A DNA stretch of 64,000 nt from Paracraurococcus ruber. GTDB taxonomy: Bacteria > Pseudomonadota > Alphaproteobacteria > Acetobacterales > Acetobacteraceae. Below are positions 24,799 to 33,443 of the stretch, piece after piece (the stretch's first letter is position 1; each line of letters starts with the position of its first letter). The position numbers were made by a program, and so were the translations under genes. The stretch is taken from NCBI RefSeq assembly GCF_004353985.1, contig NZ_SMOA01000008.1:1-64000 (forward strand), given 5' to 3'. The notes below the pieces were generated by a model. It saw only the letters and a program-made list of their open reading frames with translations, did no database searches and was not told the DNA's origin.

Positions 24799-25689
24799 TC
24801 AGCCCTTCTGCTTGCCGGCGATGATGGCGCCGGAGAGCGTCTCCGGGTTGCGCTCCCACCAGCGTCCCGCATCCACCCAGGTGACGAAGTCGAGCACCGC
24901 GCGGTTGAAGGCGTCCGGGTCCTCGATGTTCATGGTGTGGCCGCAGCGCGGCATCACCAGCAGCGCGCTGGTGCCGATGGTACGCTTGAGGAACAGGCCA
25001 GGCTCCAGCGTCGGGTCGTCCTCGTCGCCGCAGATGACGAGGGTGGGCAGCTTCATCTGCCGGAACTCGGCCTCCAGCTCAAACAGGCTGGGCCGTTCCC
25101 GCTGCACGCCGCGCATGGTCAGCACCGCGCCGTCGGTGTCATGCTCGGCCAGCTGCGACATGAACTCGGCATAGCCGCGCGGATCCTTCTCCTCGAAGAC
25201 CAGGCGGGTGGGGCCGCGGCCATAGGACCGCGCCATCTTCCACATGCCTTCCTCGGCGATCTTCGCGGCGGTGGCATCCACCTCGGCGCGGAACTGGTCG
25301 CGCTTGCCGGGGGCGGCGCCGTAGCCCACGCCGGCGGCGGTCAGGCTGCGCGCCAGATCCGGGTGCCGCAGGCCGAGATGCAGGGTGGCGAAGGCGCCCA
25401 TCGACAGCCCGACCACATGCGCCGGCGCCAGCCCCAGCCCCTTGATGACGGCGGCGATGTCGTCCGTCGCCCGGTCCTGCGAATAGGCGGCGCCGTCATG
25501 CGGCACCGCGCTGGGCGGGTAGCCGCGGGCGTTGAAGGCGATGCAGCGGTAGCGCCGGGCGAAGAAGCGCATCTGCGGCTCCCAGCTTCGGCTGTCGCCG
25601 GCGAATTCATGCACGAAGACGATGGGCGTGCCACTGCCCGCCTCCTCGTAGTGCAGATCCACCCCGTCATCCGTCGTCACCACCGGCAT
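24799..25689 (-). CDS. Alpha/beta hydrolase
   Basis: A 296-residue alpha/beta-hydrolase-fold enzyme. The start at 25689 (MPVVTTDDGVDLHYEE) follows GGGAAGGG; the longer frame to 25794 has a glycine/arginine leader. The oxyanion region is FVHEFAGDSRSW, the nucleophile elbow is GLSMGAFA (Ser near 102), the acid is probably in VICGDEDDPT and the catalytic His is in MPRCGHTMNIEDPDAFN. The substrate is unknown (ester, lactone, epoxide or C-C bond). A canonical P450 follows downstream on the same strand, so the two may share a catabolic pathway. Confidence 0.9.
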   Translation of the reverse strand: MPVVTTDDGVDLHYEEAGSGTPIVFVHEFAGDSRSWEPQMRFFARRYRCIAFNARGYPPSAVPHDGAAYSQDRATDDIAAVIKGLGLAPAHVVGLSMGAFATLHLGLRHPDLARSLTAAGVGYGAAPGKRDQFRAEVDATAAKIAEEGMWKMARSYGRGPTRLVFEEKDPRGYAEFMSQLAEHDTDGAVLTMRGVQRERPSLFELEAEFRQMKLPTLVICGDEDDPTLEPGLFLKRTIGTSALLVMPRCGHTMNIEDPDAFNRAVLDFVTWVDAGRWWERNPETLSGAIIAGKQKG

Positions 25690-25811
25690 GGCGTTGCCCT
25701 TCCCCGAAGCCTGCGGCGGGGAGGCTACTCGCCGCCCGCGGGCCCCGGAAGCCCGCCCCCCCGGGACATGCATGCCGGAAATGCATGGCTTCACGCCCGC
25801 GCCAACCCTTC

Positions 25812-25836
25812 AAAGAGGACAAGAAAGGTCCTATTT
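25812..25836. promoter_or_regulatory. Dyad upstream of the suf regulator
   Basis: AAAGAGGAC and GTCCTATTT are arms of a 25-bp dyad with a 7-bp centre and one mismatched pair. It lies 24-48 bp upstream of the regulator start in an AT-rich island with CTATTTATC. Rrf2-type iron-sulfur regulators normally bind a dyad at this location; the match to a specific consensus is not claimed. Confidence 0.5.
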
Positions 25837-25860
25837 ATCGGCGGCGGAAGGATGGATGCC

Positions 25861-26331
25861 GTGCTCAGGCTGTCGAAGCTGACCGATTATGCCGTCGTGG
25901 TCTTGGCCAGGCTGGCGCTGGATGGCGCCGGGCCGGTCGGGCCGGTGCAGACGGCCCCGGGCCTGGCCGCGGCCACCGGCATCGCCGAGCCGACGGTCGC
26001 CAAGGTGCTGAAGATCCTGGGCCAGGCGGGCCTCGTGGAGGGGGTGCGCGGGGCCCGTGGCGGCTACCGGCTGACCCGGCCCTTGCCGGCCGTGCCCCTG
26101 GCCGAGGTCATCACCGCGGTGGATGGCCCGATCGCCCTGACCGCCTGCGTCGATGGCGGCTCCGGGTCCTGCGAGGCGGAGGGCATCTGCGCCGTCCGCG
26201 GCCGCTGGGACCCGGTGAACGAGGCCATCCGCGCCGCGCTGTCCGGCATCACGGTCGCCGACCTGGCCGGCCCCGCCCATTGCCCGGCTGCCCGGGTCTC
26301 CGCCCGCTACGCCACCCTGCCTGCCGAATAG
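25861..26331 (+). CDS. Rrf2-family iron-sulfur regulator of the SUF operon
   Basis: A 156-residue winged-helix regulator. I chose GTG at 25861 because it gives the family N-terminus MLRLSKLTDYAVVVLARLA and a GGAAGG site at proper spacing; ATG at 25852 adds only three residues. The HTH covers about 30-70 (ATGIAEPTVAKVLKILGQAG with GARGGYRL). Cys96, Cys104 and Cys110 match the three cluster-ligand cysteines of Rrf2 proteins, so it probably senses iron-sulfur status. sufB starts 9 bp after its stop, so it is the first gene of the operon and likely represses it. Confidence 0.92.
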   Translation: MLRLSKLTDYAVVVLARLALDGAGPVGPVQTAPGLAAATGIAEPTVAKVLKILGQAGLVEGVRGARGGYRLTRPLPAVPLAEVITAVDGPIALTACVDGGSGSCEAEGICAVRGRWDPVNEAIRAALSGITVADLAGPAHCPAARVSARYATLPAE

Positions 26332-26340
26332 GGATACCCG

Positions 26341-27840
26341 ATGCCCGCCGTCACCGAGACGATCGACACCGTCCAGTCCGTCACCGAGGGCACCTACAAA
26401 TGGGGCTTCGAGACGGAGATCGAGATGGAGTTCGCCCCCAAGGGGCTGAACGAGGACATCGTCCGCTTCATCTCGAAGAAGAAGAACGAGCCGCAATGGC
26501 TGCTGGACTGGCGGCTGAAGGCCTTCGCCATCTGGCAGAAGATGGAGGAGCCGCGCTGGCCGGCGGTGACCTACCCGCCGATCGACTACCAGGATGCCTA
26601 CTACTACGCCGCCCCGGCCAACAAGGTGAAGCCGAAGTCGCTGGATGAGGTGGACCCGGAACTGCTGCGCACCTACGCCAAGCTGGGCATCCCGCTGAAG
26701 GAGCAGGCAATTCTGGCCGGGGTCGAGGGCGCCGGCGACGTGCCGGCCGAGGGCGGCCGCATGCCGATCGCGGTGGATGCGGTGTTCGACAGCGTCTCCG
26801 TCGCCACCTCCTACAAGGAGCGGCTGGGCAAGGAAGGCATCATCTTCTGCGCGATCAGCGAGGCGGTGGAGAAATACCCCGACCTGGTCCGGCAGTACCT
26901 CGGCACTGTGGTGCCGCAGGGCGACAATTTCTACGCGGCGCTGAACAGCGCGGTCTTCACCGATGGCAGCTTCGTCTACATCCCGAAGGGGGTGCGCTGC
27001 CCGATGGAGCTGAGCACCTATTTCCGCATCAATGCGAAGAGCACGGGCCAGTTCGAGCGCACGCTGATCATCGCCGACGAGGGCAGCACCGTCTCCTACC
27101 TCGAGGGCTGCACCGCCCCGATGCGGGACGAGAACCAGCTGCATGCCGCGGTGGTGGAGCTGGTGGCGTTGGACGATGCCCGCATCAAGTACAGCACGGT
27201 GCAGAACTGGTATCCCGGCGATGCCGAGGGGAAGGGCGGTATCTACAACTTCGTCACCAAGCGCGCCCAGTGCCGCGGCAAGCGGTCCAAGGTGAGCTGG
27301 ACGCAGGTGGAGACCGGGTCCGCCATCACCTGGAAATACCCGTCCTGCGTGCTGCTGGGTGATGATTCGGTGGGCGAGTTCTATAGCGTCGCCATCACCA
27401 ACAACCGCCAGCAGGCCGATACCGGCACCAAGATGATCCATGTCGGCAAGCGGACGACCAGCACCATCGTCTCCAAGGGCATCTCCGCGGGGCGCGGGCA
27501 GAACACCTATCGCGGCTTGGTGCGGGTGGCGCCGACGGCAAGCAATGCGCGCAACTTCACCCAGTGCGACAGCCTGCTGATCGGCGACCAGTGCGGTGCC
27601 CATACCGTGCCCTATATCGAGAATCGCTGCATGACGGCGAAGACCGAGCATGAGGCGACGACCAGCCGCATCGCCGAGGACCAGCTCTTCTATTGCCGCC
27701 AGCGCGGCCTGTCCGAGGAGGACGCGGTCGGCCTGATTGTCAACGGCTTCTGCCGCGAGGTGCTGAAGGAACTGCCGATGGAATTCGCGGTGGAAGCCCA
27801 GAAGCTGCTGCAGATCAGCCTCGAAGGCTCGGTGGGCTAG
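26341..27840 (+). CDS. sufB: Fe-S cluster assembly scaffold SufB
   Basis: A 499-residue SufB, a core part of the SufBC2D scaffold where new Fe-S clusters form. The N-terminus [20 protein letters not shown] and the SufB-specific C-terminal region ([20 protein letters not shown], then [20 protein letters not shown]) are characteristic. The Cys in FTQCDS and the Glu/His residues in TEHEATTS are the kind of positions used for cluster and persulfide handling. It is the second gene of the suf operon. The gap to sufC is 118 bp, longer than the other junctions. Confidence 0.97.
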   Translation: MPAVTETIDTVQSVTEGTYKWGFETEIEMEFAPKGLNEDIVRFISKKKNEPQWLLDWRLKAFAIWQKMEEPRWPAVTYPPIDYQDAYYYAAPANKVKPKSLDEVDPELLRTYAKLGIPLKEQAILAGVEGAGDVPAEGGRMPIAVDAVFDSVSVATSYKERLGKEGIIFCAISEAVEKYPDLVRQYLGTVVPQGDNFYAALNSAVFTDGSFVYIPKGVRCPMELSTYFRINAKSTGQFERTLIIADEGSTVSYLEGCTAPMRDENQLHAAVVELVALDDARIKYSTVQNWYPGDAEGKGGIYNFVTKRAQCRGKRSKVSWTQVETGSAITWKYPSCVLLGDDSVGEFYSVAITNNRQQADTGTKMIHVGKRTTSTIVSKGISAGRGQNTYRGLVRVAPTASNARNFTQCDSLLIGDQCGAHTVPYIENRCMTAKTEHEATTSRIAEDQLFYCRQRGLSEEDAVGLIVNGFCREVLKELPMEFAVEAQKLLQISLEGSVG

Positions 27841-27958
27841 GCCGCGCCGCCGGAACCTGCCAGCCGGACCGGCTGCGCCCGACAGACATGCGCCGGATGG
27901 CCGGAGCGGCGAGGGCCGCGGAGGCCGGGGCCGGCGACGCGAGACAAGGGATAGCGTC

Positions 27959-28705
27959 ATGCTGAAGATCGAAGGACTGACCGCCGAGGTCGAGGGCAAG
28001 CAGATCCTCAAGGGGATCGACCTGGAAGTGCCCGTCGGCGAGGTGCACGCCATCATGGGGCCGAACGGCTCGGGCAAGAGCACGCTCTCCTACGTCCTCT
28101 CGGGCCGCGAGGGCTACGAGATCACCGGCGGCAGCGTGACCTTCGCCGGCCAGGACCTGCTGGCGCTGGAGCCGGAGGAGCGCGCGGCCTCCGGCCTTTT
28201 CCTCGCCTTCCAGTACCCCGTCGAACTGCCGGGCGTCGGCAATGCGCTGTTCCTGCGCACCGCGCTGAACGCTGTGCGCAAGGCGCGCGGCGAGCCGGAG
28301 CTGGACGCCATGCAGTTCCTGAAGGTGGCACGGGAACGGCTGAAGGCGCTGCAGATCGGCGAGGACATGCTGAAGCGCGGCGTGAATGTCGGCTTCTCCG
28401 GCGGCGAGAAGAAGCGCAACGAGGTGCTGCAGATGGCGCTGCTGCAGCCCAAGCTCGCCATCCTGGACGAGACCGACAGCGGCCTCGACATCGATGCGCT
28501 GAAGATCGTCTCGGACGGCGTGAATGCGCTGCGCGGCCCGGGCTTCTCGGCGCTGGTCATCACCCACTACCAGCGGCTGCTGGACTACATCGTGCCGGAC
28601 CGCGTGCATGTGCTGATGGGCGGCCGCATCGTGCAGTCCGGCGGGCCGGAGCTGGCCAAGCAGCTGGAGGCCGAGGGCTATGCCTCGGTCCAGGCCGCGG
28701 CATGA
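27959..28705 (+). CDS. sufC: Fe-S assembly ATPase SufC
   Basis: A 248-residue ABC-type ATPase of the SufBC2D complex. Walker A is GPNGSGKST near residue 35, the Q-loop is FLAFQYPVELPGVGN, the signature is FSGGEKKRNE and Walker B is LAILDETDSGLD, all with the SufC-specific wording. The start lies close to a weak site in AAGGGATAG. Its stop overlaps the sufD start (ATGA), consistent with translational coupling. Confidence 0.97.
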   Translation: MLKIEGLTAEVEGKQILKGIDLEVPVGEVHAIMGPNGSGKSTLSYVLSGREGYEITGGSVTFAGQDLLALEPEERAASGLFLAFQYPVELPGVGNALFLRTALNAVRKARGEPELDAMQFLKVARERLKALQIGEDMLKRGVNVGFSGGEKKRNEVLQMALLQPKLAILDETDSGLDIDALKIVSDGVNALRGPGFSALVITHYQRLLDYIVPDRVHVLMGGRIVQSGGPELAKQLEAEGYASVQAAA

Positions 28706-29988
28706 GCGCCCATCCCACCGGCGCGGCGGGGTTCCTGCACCGCTACGAAGGCCTGCGGATGCGGCTGCCCGGGGCGCGCCTGCCCTTCGTCGCGGCGTTG
28801 CGCGACCAGGCGGCCGAGGCCTTCAGGACCCAGGGTTTCCCGACGCGGCGCGTCGAGGCCTGGAAATACACCGATCTGCGCCCGGTCGCCGATGCCGGCT
28901 TCGACGAGGCGCTGACCGCGGTGGACAGCGCGCCGGACCTGCCGCCGGCGCATGGCACGGCGCGCGCGGTCTTCGTCGATGGCCGCTTCCGGCCGGACCT
29001 CTCGGCGCTCGACGGCCTGCCCTATGCGGTCGAGAGCCTGGCCATGGCGCTGCCCGGCCTCGACGGGCGGCTCGGGGCGCTGGCGCGGGTCGAGGCGCAG
29101 CCCATGGCCGCGCTGAACACCATGCTGTTCGAGGACGGCCTGGTCGTCACCGTGCCGGCGGGCGCCGCCGGCGGCGTGCTGGACCTGGTCTCGATCGGTA
29201 CCGCGTCCGAGCGGCCGGAGGCCTTCCACCCGCGTCACCTGATCCGGCTTGGGGCGGGCGCCAGCCTGACCATCATCGAGACCGCGACCGGGCCTGAGGG
29301 CGCGCGTTACCTGCACAATCCGGTCTATGAGGTCGAGGTGGCGGCGGGCGCGACGCTGACCCATGCGCGGCTGCAGCAGGAAGCGCCGCGCGCCTTCCAG
29401 CTTGCCACGGCCTATGCTCGGGTGGCCGAAGGCGGCACCTACGACAATTTCACGCTCAATGCCGGCGGCAGGCTGGTGCGGAACGAGATCCACACCGTCC
29501 TCGCCGGGCCCAATGCTGCCTGCCACATGAACGGCGCCCAGTTGCTGCGGGATGGCCAGCATGCCGACACCACGACGGTGCTGGACCATGCCGCGCCCGA
29601 CTGCGCCAGCCGGCAGACCTACAAGACCGTGCTGATGGGCCGGTCGCGCGGCGTCTTTCAGGGCAAGATCCATGTCCACCAGGTCGCGCAGCGGACCGAT
29701 GGCTACCAGATGAACCAGGCGCTGCTGCTGTCGCCCGAGGCCGAGATCGACAGCAAGCCGCAGCTGGAGATCTATGCCGACGACGTGAAGTGCAGCCATG
29801 GCGCGACGGTCGGCGAGATCGATGCCGAGCAGCTTTTCTACCTGCGGGCCCGCGGCATCCCGGAACCGCGCGCCCGCGCCATGCTGGTGGAGGCCTTCCT
29901 GAAGGAGGCAGTGGAGGGCGTGCAGGACGAGGCGGCGCGCGCGGCGCTGGACGCCGCCATCACCGGCTGGTGGGAGAAGGCGGCGTGA
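28702..29988 (+). CDS. sufD: Fe-S assembly scaffold subunit SufD
   Basis: A 428-residue SufD, partner of SufB and SufC. The N-terminal motif RRVEAWKYTDLRPVAD is typical of SufD, and the right-handed beta-helix segment carries LVRNEIHTVLAGPNAACHMNGAQLL and GRSRGVFQGKIHVHQVAQRTDGYQMNQALLLS. C-terminal CSHGATVGEIDAEQLFYLRARGI holds the conserved His near residue 365 thought to help cluster formation. It overlaps sufC by ATGA and sufS by GTGA. Confidence 0.97.
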   Translation: MSAHPTGAAGFLHRYEGLRMRLPGARLPFVAALRDQAAEAFRTQGFPTRRVEAWKYTDLRPVADAGFDEALTAVDSAPDLPPAHGTARAVFVDGRFRPDLSALDGLPYAVESLAMALPGLDGRLGALARVEAQPMAALNTMLFEDGLVVTVPAGAAGGVLDLVSIGTASERPEAFHPRHLIRLGAGASLTIIETATGPEGARYLHNPVYEVEVAAGATLTHARLQQEAPRAFQLATAYARVAEGGTYDNFTLNAGGRLVRNEIHTVLAGPNAACHMNGAQLLRDGQHADTTTVLDHAAPDCASRQTYKTVLMGRSRGVFQGKIHVHQVAQRTDGYQMNQALLLSPEAEIDSKPQLEIYADDVKCSHGATVGEIDAEQLFYLRARGIPEPRARAMLVEAFLKEAVEGVQDEAARAALDAAITGWWEKAA

Positions 29989-31214
29989 GCTTCGACGTCG
30001 AGCGGGCCCGGCGCGACTTCCCGATCCTGTCCCAGACGGTGCGCGGCAAGCCGCTGGTCTTCCTGGACAGCGGCGCCTCCGCCCAGAAGCCGCGCGCGGT
30101 GATCGACGCCATGGTCCGCTGCATGGAGGAGCGCTACGCGAACGTCCATCGCGGCGCCTACTTCCTGAGCGAAGCGGCGACCGAGGCCTATGAGGCGGCG
30201 CGCGGCGCGGTGGCGCGCTTCATTAACGCGGCCGATCCGCGCGAGGTGATCTTCACCAGCAACAGCACCATGGCGATCAACCTGGTCGCGCATAGCTGGG
30301 GCCGCGGCGTCCTGAAGCCGGGCCAGGCGGTGCTGATCAGCGAGATGGAGCACCACGCCAACCTCGTTCCCTGGCAGATGCTGCGGGACGAGGGGCGGGG
30401 GATCGAGTTGCGCATCGCCCGCGTGACCGATGCCGGCGAGCTCGACATGGACGACGTCGCCGCCAAGCTGGCGGACGGCAAGGTCGGGCTGGTGGCGATC
30501 ACCCACATGTCCAACGTGCTCGGCACGGTCACGCCGGCCGAGCGCTTGGTGCGCATGGCGCATGAGGCCGGCGCGAAGATTCTGTTCGACGGGTCGCAGG
30601 CCGCGGTGCACCGGCGCGTGGACATGCAGGCGCTGGGCGCGGATTTCTACGTCTTCACCGGCCACAAGCTCTACGGCCCGACCGGCATCGGCGTGCTCTG
30701 GGCGCGGCTGGAGCACCAGGAGCGGATGCCGCCCTTCCTGGGGGGCGGCGACATGATCTCCATGGTCACGCTGGACCGGGTGGAATTCGCCCCGCCGCCG
30801 GCGAAATTCGAGGCCGGGACGCCGCCGATCGTCGAGGCGGTTGGGCTGCATGCCGCCGTCGCCTATGTCTCGGCCATCGGCATGGCGGCGGTCGAGGCGC
30901 ATGAGCGGGCGCTGGTGGACCATGCCATGCGGCGGCTGTCGGACATCGAGGGGCTGGGACTGCTCGGCCGGGCGCAGGACCGCGGCGGGGTCTTCGCCTT
31001 CTCGCTCGACAACGCCCATCCGCATGACCTGGCGACCCTGCTGGACCGCGCCGGCATCGCGGTCCGCGCCGGCCGCCACTGCGCGGAGCCGCTGCATGCG
31101 CGCTTCGGCGTGGAGGGTGGCACCGTGCGCGCCAGCTTCGGCCTCTACACGACCGAGGGCGAGATCGACTACCTCGCCGAGGCCCTGACCAAGGCCCGGG
31201 AGTTCTTCGCATGA
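29985..31214 (+). CDS. sufS: Cysteine desulfurase SufS
   Basis: A 409-residue class II cysteine desulfurase that uses pyridoxal phosphate to take sulfur from cysteine. It begins with GTG at 29985, overlapping the sufD stop. The PLP lysine is Lys228 in FTGHKLYGPTGIGVLW, and the persulfide Cys is Cys366 in RAGRHCAEPL, the short-loop form of SufS-type enzymes that need a partner such as SufU or SufE. The partner sufU follows 90 bp downstream. Confidence 0.97.
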   Translation: MSFDVERARRDFPILSQTVRGKPLVFLDSGASAQKPRAVIDAMVRCMEERYANVHRGAYFLSEAATEAYEAARGAVARFINAADPREVIFTSNSTMAINLVAHSWGRGVLKPGQAVLISEMEHHANLVPWQMLRDEGRGIELRIARVTDAGELDMDDVAAKLADGKVGLVAITHMSNVLGTVTPAERLVRMAHEAGAKILFDGSQAAVHRRVDMQALGADFYVFTGHKLYGPTGIGVLWARLEHQERMPPFLGGGDMISMVTLDRVEFAPPPAKFEAGTPPIVEAVGLHAAVAYVSAIGMAAVEAHERALVDHAMRRLSDIEGLGLLGRAQDRGGVFAFSLDNAHPHDLATLLDRAGIAVRAGRHCAEPLHARFGVEGGTVRASFGLYTTEGEIDYLAEALTKAREFFA

Positions 31215-31304
31215 CGTCCGATCGGCGGCGGGCCGGATCGCCGGGGGCCGCGGACTGGACGTCCTGGACATGACGGCGGGTGACTGGCCGCCGGAGGAGT
31301 GCTG

Positions 31305-31769
31305 ATGTTCGACGACCTGCGCGACCTCTACCAGGAAGTGATCCTGGACCATGGCCGCAAGCCGCGGAATTTCCGCCGGCTGGAGGATGCCGACCGCACC
31401 GCGCGCGGCGACAACCCGATGTGCGGCGACCGGCTGGAGCTGTTCGTGAAGCTGGGGCCGGATGGCGCCATCGCCGATGCCGCCTTCCAGGGCCGCGGCT
31501 GCGCCATCTCCACCGCCAGCGCGTCCCTGCTGACGGAAACGGTGAAGGGCAAGACGCTGGAGCAGGCGCATGCGCTCTCCGACCAGTTCCGCGCGCTGGC
31601 TATGACCGGCACCTGCCCCGATTGCGGGGAGGCGCTGTCGGAGGAGATGGAGCGGCTGCAGCCGCTGTCGGGCGTGCATGAATTCCCCAGCCGGGTGAAA
31701 TGCGCGACGCTCGCCTGGCACACCTTGAACGCCGCCCTCGACGGGGCGAAGGAGGCGAGCAGTGAGTGA
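31305..31769 (+). CDS. sufU: Sulfur-transfer protein SufU
   Basis: A 154-residue IscU-fold protein. The start ATG at 31305 has GGAGGA seven bases upstream. Zinc/sulfur ligands are Cys40 and Asp42 in NPMCGDR, Cys66 in GRGCAISTASASL and Cys133 in RVKCATLAW. The insertion before the last Cys (about 100-122, itself with CPDC) marks SufU rather than IscU. SufU accepts sulfur from SufS. Having sufU instead of sufE in the operon is usual in Firmicutes and also seen in some alphaproteobacteria. It overlaps sufT by eight bases. Confidence 0.93.
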   Translation: MFDDLRDLYQEVILDHGRKPRNFRRLEDADRTARGDNPMCGDRLELFVKLGPDGAIADAAFQGRGCAISTASASLLTETVKGKTLEQAHALSDQFRALAMTGTCPDCGEALSEEMERLQPLSGVHEFPSRVKCATLAWHTLNAALDGAKEASSE

Positions 31770-32142
31770 GGACGCCACCACGACGCCCCAGACCCATGGT
31801 GCCTGGACGCCGGAGGGCGAGGTGCCGCCGCCCGCCGCGAAAGTGGACGAGGATACCGTCATCACCATGCTGAAGACGGTGTTCGACCCGGAGATCCCGG
31901 TCGACATCTACGAGCTCGGCCTGATCTACGCCATCGAGCTGGACGACGCCGGCAAGGTGAAGGTCGAGATGACGCTCACCACGCCCTCCTGCCCCTCGGC
32001 CCAGGAGCTGCCGAGCCAGGTGGAGGAGGCGGTGCGCATGGTCCCGGGCGTGACCGATGTGGAGGTCGAGGTGGTCTGGGACCCGCCCTGGGACCAGGGG
32101 CGGATGAGCGAGGATGCCCGCCTCGCGCTCAACATGTACTGA
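31762..32142 (+). CDS. sufT: SufT-type DUF59/MIP18 Fe-S assembly protein
   Basis: A 126-residue protein with a 28-residue disordered, proline-rich N-terminus and one DUF59 domain. The core motifs VFDPEIPVDIYELGLIY and TLTTPSCPSAQELPSQVEEAV are unmistakable; the Cys in PSCPSA is the conserved family Cys. It begins with GTG inside the end of sufU. SufT acts in maturation of Fe-S proteins, mainly under high demand. It ends 13 bp ahead of the A-type carrier gene. Confidence 0.93.
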   Translation: MSEDATTTPQTHGAWTPEGEVPPPAAKVDEDTVITMLKTVFDPEIPVDIYELGLIYAIELDDAGKVKVEMTLTTPSCPSAQELPSQVEEAVRMVPGVTDVEVEVVWDPPWDQGRMSEDARLALNMY

Positions 32143-32155
32143 CGGGGGCCGAGAC

Positions 32156-32527
32156 ATGAGCACGACCACGACGCCGACCGCCCGGCCGAAACGGGCCCTG
32201 CCGCCGCTGATGGCGCTGACCGATGCTGCGGCCGAGCGCCTGCGCGGCCTCTATGCCGCAGGGGAAGCCGGCCGGCTGCTGCGCATTGCGGTGAAGACCA
32301 AGGGCTGCTCCGGCCTGTCCTACGACCTGTCCTGGGTGGACGGGCCGCAGAAGGGCGACGAGCAGGTGACCGACAAGGGCGTGACCGTGCTGGTGGACAG
32401 CAAGGCCAGCCTCTTCCTGATCGGCACGGTCATGGACTACGAGGTCAAGGCGATGTCCGCCGGCTTCACCTTCGTCAACCCCAACGAGAAGGGGCGGTGC
32501 GGCTGCGGCGAAAGCTTCCACGTCTGA
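32156..32527 (+). CDS. sufA: A-type Fe-S carrier (SufA/IscA family)
   Basis: A 123-residue HesB/IscA-fold protein with the three ligand cysteines: Cys51 in KTKGCSGLSY and Cys115 and Cys117 in GRCGCGESFHV. A 15-residue Thr/Pro-rich leader precedes the domain. It is the last gene of the suf operon, 13 bp after sufT. It carries assembled clusters to targets. SufA, IscA and ErpA cannot be separated firmly by sequence alone; location favours SufA. Confidence 0.93.
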   Translation: MSTTTTPTARPKRALPPLMALTDAAAERLRGLYAAGEAGRLLRIAVKTKGCSGLSYDLSWVDGPQKGDEQVTDKGVTVLVDSKASLFLIGTVMDYEVKAMSAGFTFVNPNEKGRCGCGESFHV

Positions 32528-32622
32528 CCGCAACGCGCCGCAAGCCCCTGCGCCGGTGCGTTCTGGCAATGCAGCCGGACTCGGGCTAGCGTGCCGCGGA
32601 CAGCGTCGGGGCCAAAGGGGGG

Positions 32623-33234
32623 GTGCGCGTGCGGGCAGTTGGATGGACCATTCTGGCGGCGGGGCTGCTGCCTGGGCTGGCCGCGGCGCAGACGACCGGG
32701 CCACGGATCTATGCCGGGCAGGGGCTCGCCGGCGTCTTCAGCGAAATCCGCGGCGGCGCCATCTGGCATGATCCGGGTGCGAAGGAAGACAGCTTCGCGG
32801 TGAATGGCGAAGTGCTGTTCGCCACCCCGGTGCCGGAGCGCCTGACCGCCGGCCTGCCGCCGCTGTACCGCTGGGTGTTCGAGCCGCGGCCGCATCTTGG
32901 CTTCCATGCGAACACCGACGGTAAGACCAGCAAGGGCTATGCCGGCCTCACCTGGACCACCTTCCTCGCCCGCGACGTGCTCCGCCGCGGCGACGGCATC
33001 CGCTTCGACTTCCTGTTCGGCGGGTCGCTCAACGACGGCAAGCACAATGCCCGCCTGGCGGACCGCAAGGACCTGGGCGGCAACCTGCTGTTCCATGTCG
33101 GCGCGGAGATCGGCTACCAGGTGGACCGGAACTGGTCCGTCTCCTTCTTCGTCGACCATGACTCGAATGGCGGCACGGCGCGCCGCAACCAGGGCCTGAA
33201 CAGCCTCGGCCTGCGGCTCGGCTACGCGCTGTAG
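32623..33234 (+). CDS. PagL-type lipid A 3-O-deacylase (acyloxyacyl hydrolase family)
   Basis: A 203-residue outer-membrane beta-barrel with a signal peptide ending at LAAAQ. The catalytic His-Ser pair appears in FFVDHDSNGGTARRNQGLNS (His179, Ser181), as in PagL, followed by a C-terminal strand LGLRLGYAL. Alternating hydrophobic strands fit an eight-strand barrel. PagL removes the 3-O acyl chain of lipid A. GTG 32623 or GTG 32629 could be the start; a G-run lies immediately ahead. It sits upstream of a pyruvyl-transferase-family gene and near Kdo genes. Confidence 0.87.
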   Translation: MRVRAVGWTILAAGLLPGLAAAQTTGPRIYAGQGLAGVFSEIRGGAIWHDPGAKEDSFAVNGEVLFATPVPERLTAGLPPLYRWVFEPRPHLGFHANTDGKTSKGYAGLTWTTFLARDVLRRGDGIRFDFLFGGSLNDGKHNARLADRKDLGGNLLFHVGAEIGYQVDRNWSVSFFVDHDSNGGTARRNQGLNSLGLRLGYAL

Positions 33235-33245
33235 CGCCGGGAAAC

Positions 33246-33293
33246 CCCGCGCCGGGCACGCGGCGCGGGTTCAGAAACCGGCAAGTGCCGGTT
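33246..33293 (+). terminator. Two consecutive hairpins after the PagL-like gene
   Basis: CCCGCGCCG/CGGCGCGGG forms a perfect 9-bp stem at 33246-33269, starting 12 bp past the stop, and AACCGGCA/TGCCGGTT forms a second 8-bp stem at 33276-33293. There is no long T-run. The position suggests transcript ending or 3'-end protection. Confidence 0.5.
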
Positions 33294-33443
33294 GGCATCG
33301 TCGCCCTGGATGCTGGTTCGACCAGGGCGAAGCCGATGCTGCAGGCACGGGACGATGCGGTCCCGTCGGCCTTGCCGGCCCTCTCCTGGCCACAGCGAGC
33401 ACCACCCCGCGCAGGATGGCGGGGGACAGCCCGTTCCGGGAGA

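Noticed and set aside
27888-27965. 25-codon frame ahead of sufC, considered as a leader peptide
   Set aside because: No ribosome-binding site, and it runs into the sufC start; ordinary for GC-rich spacer.
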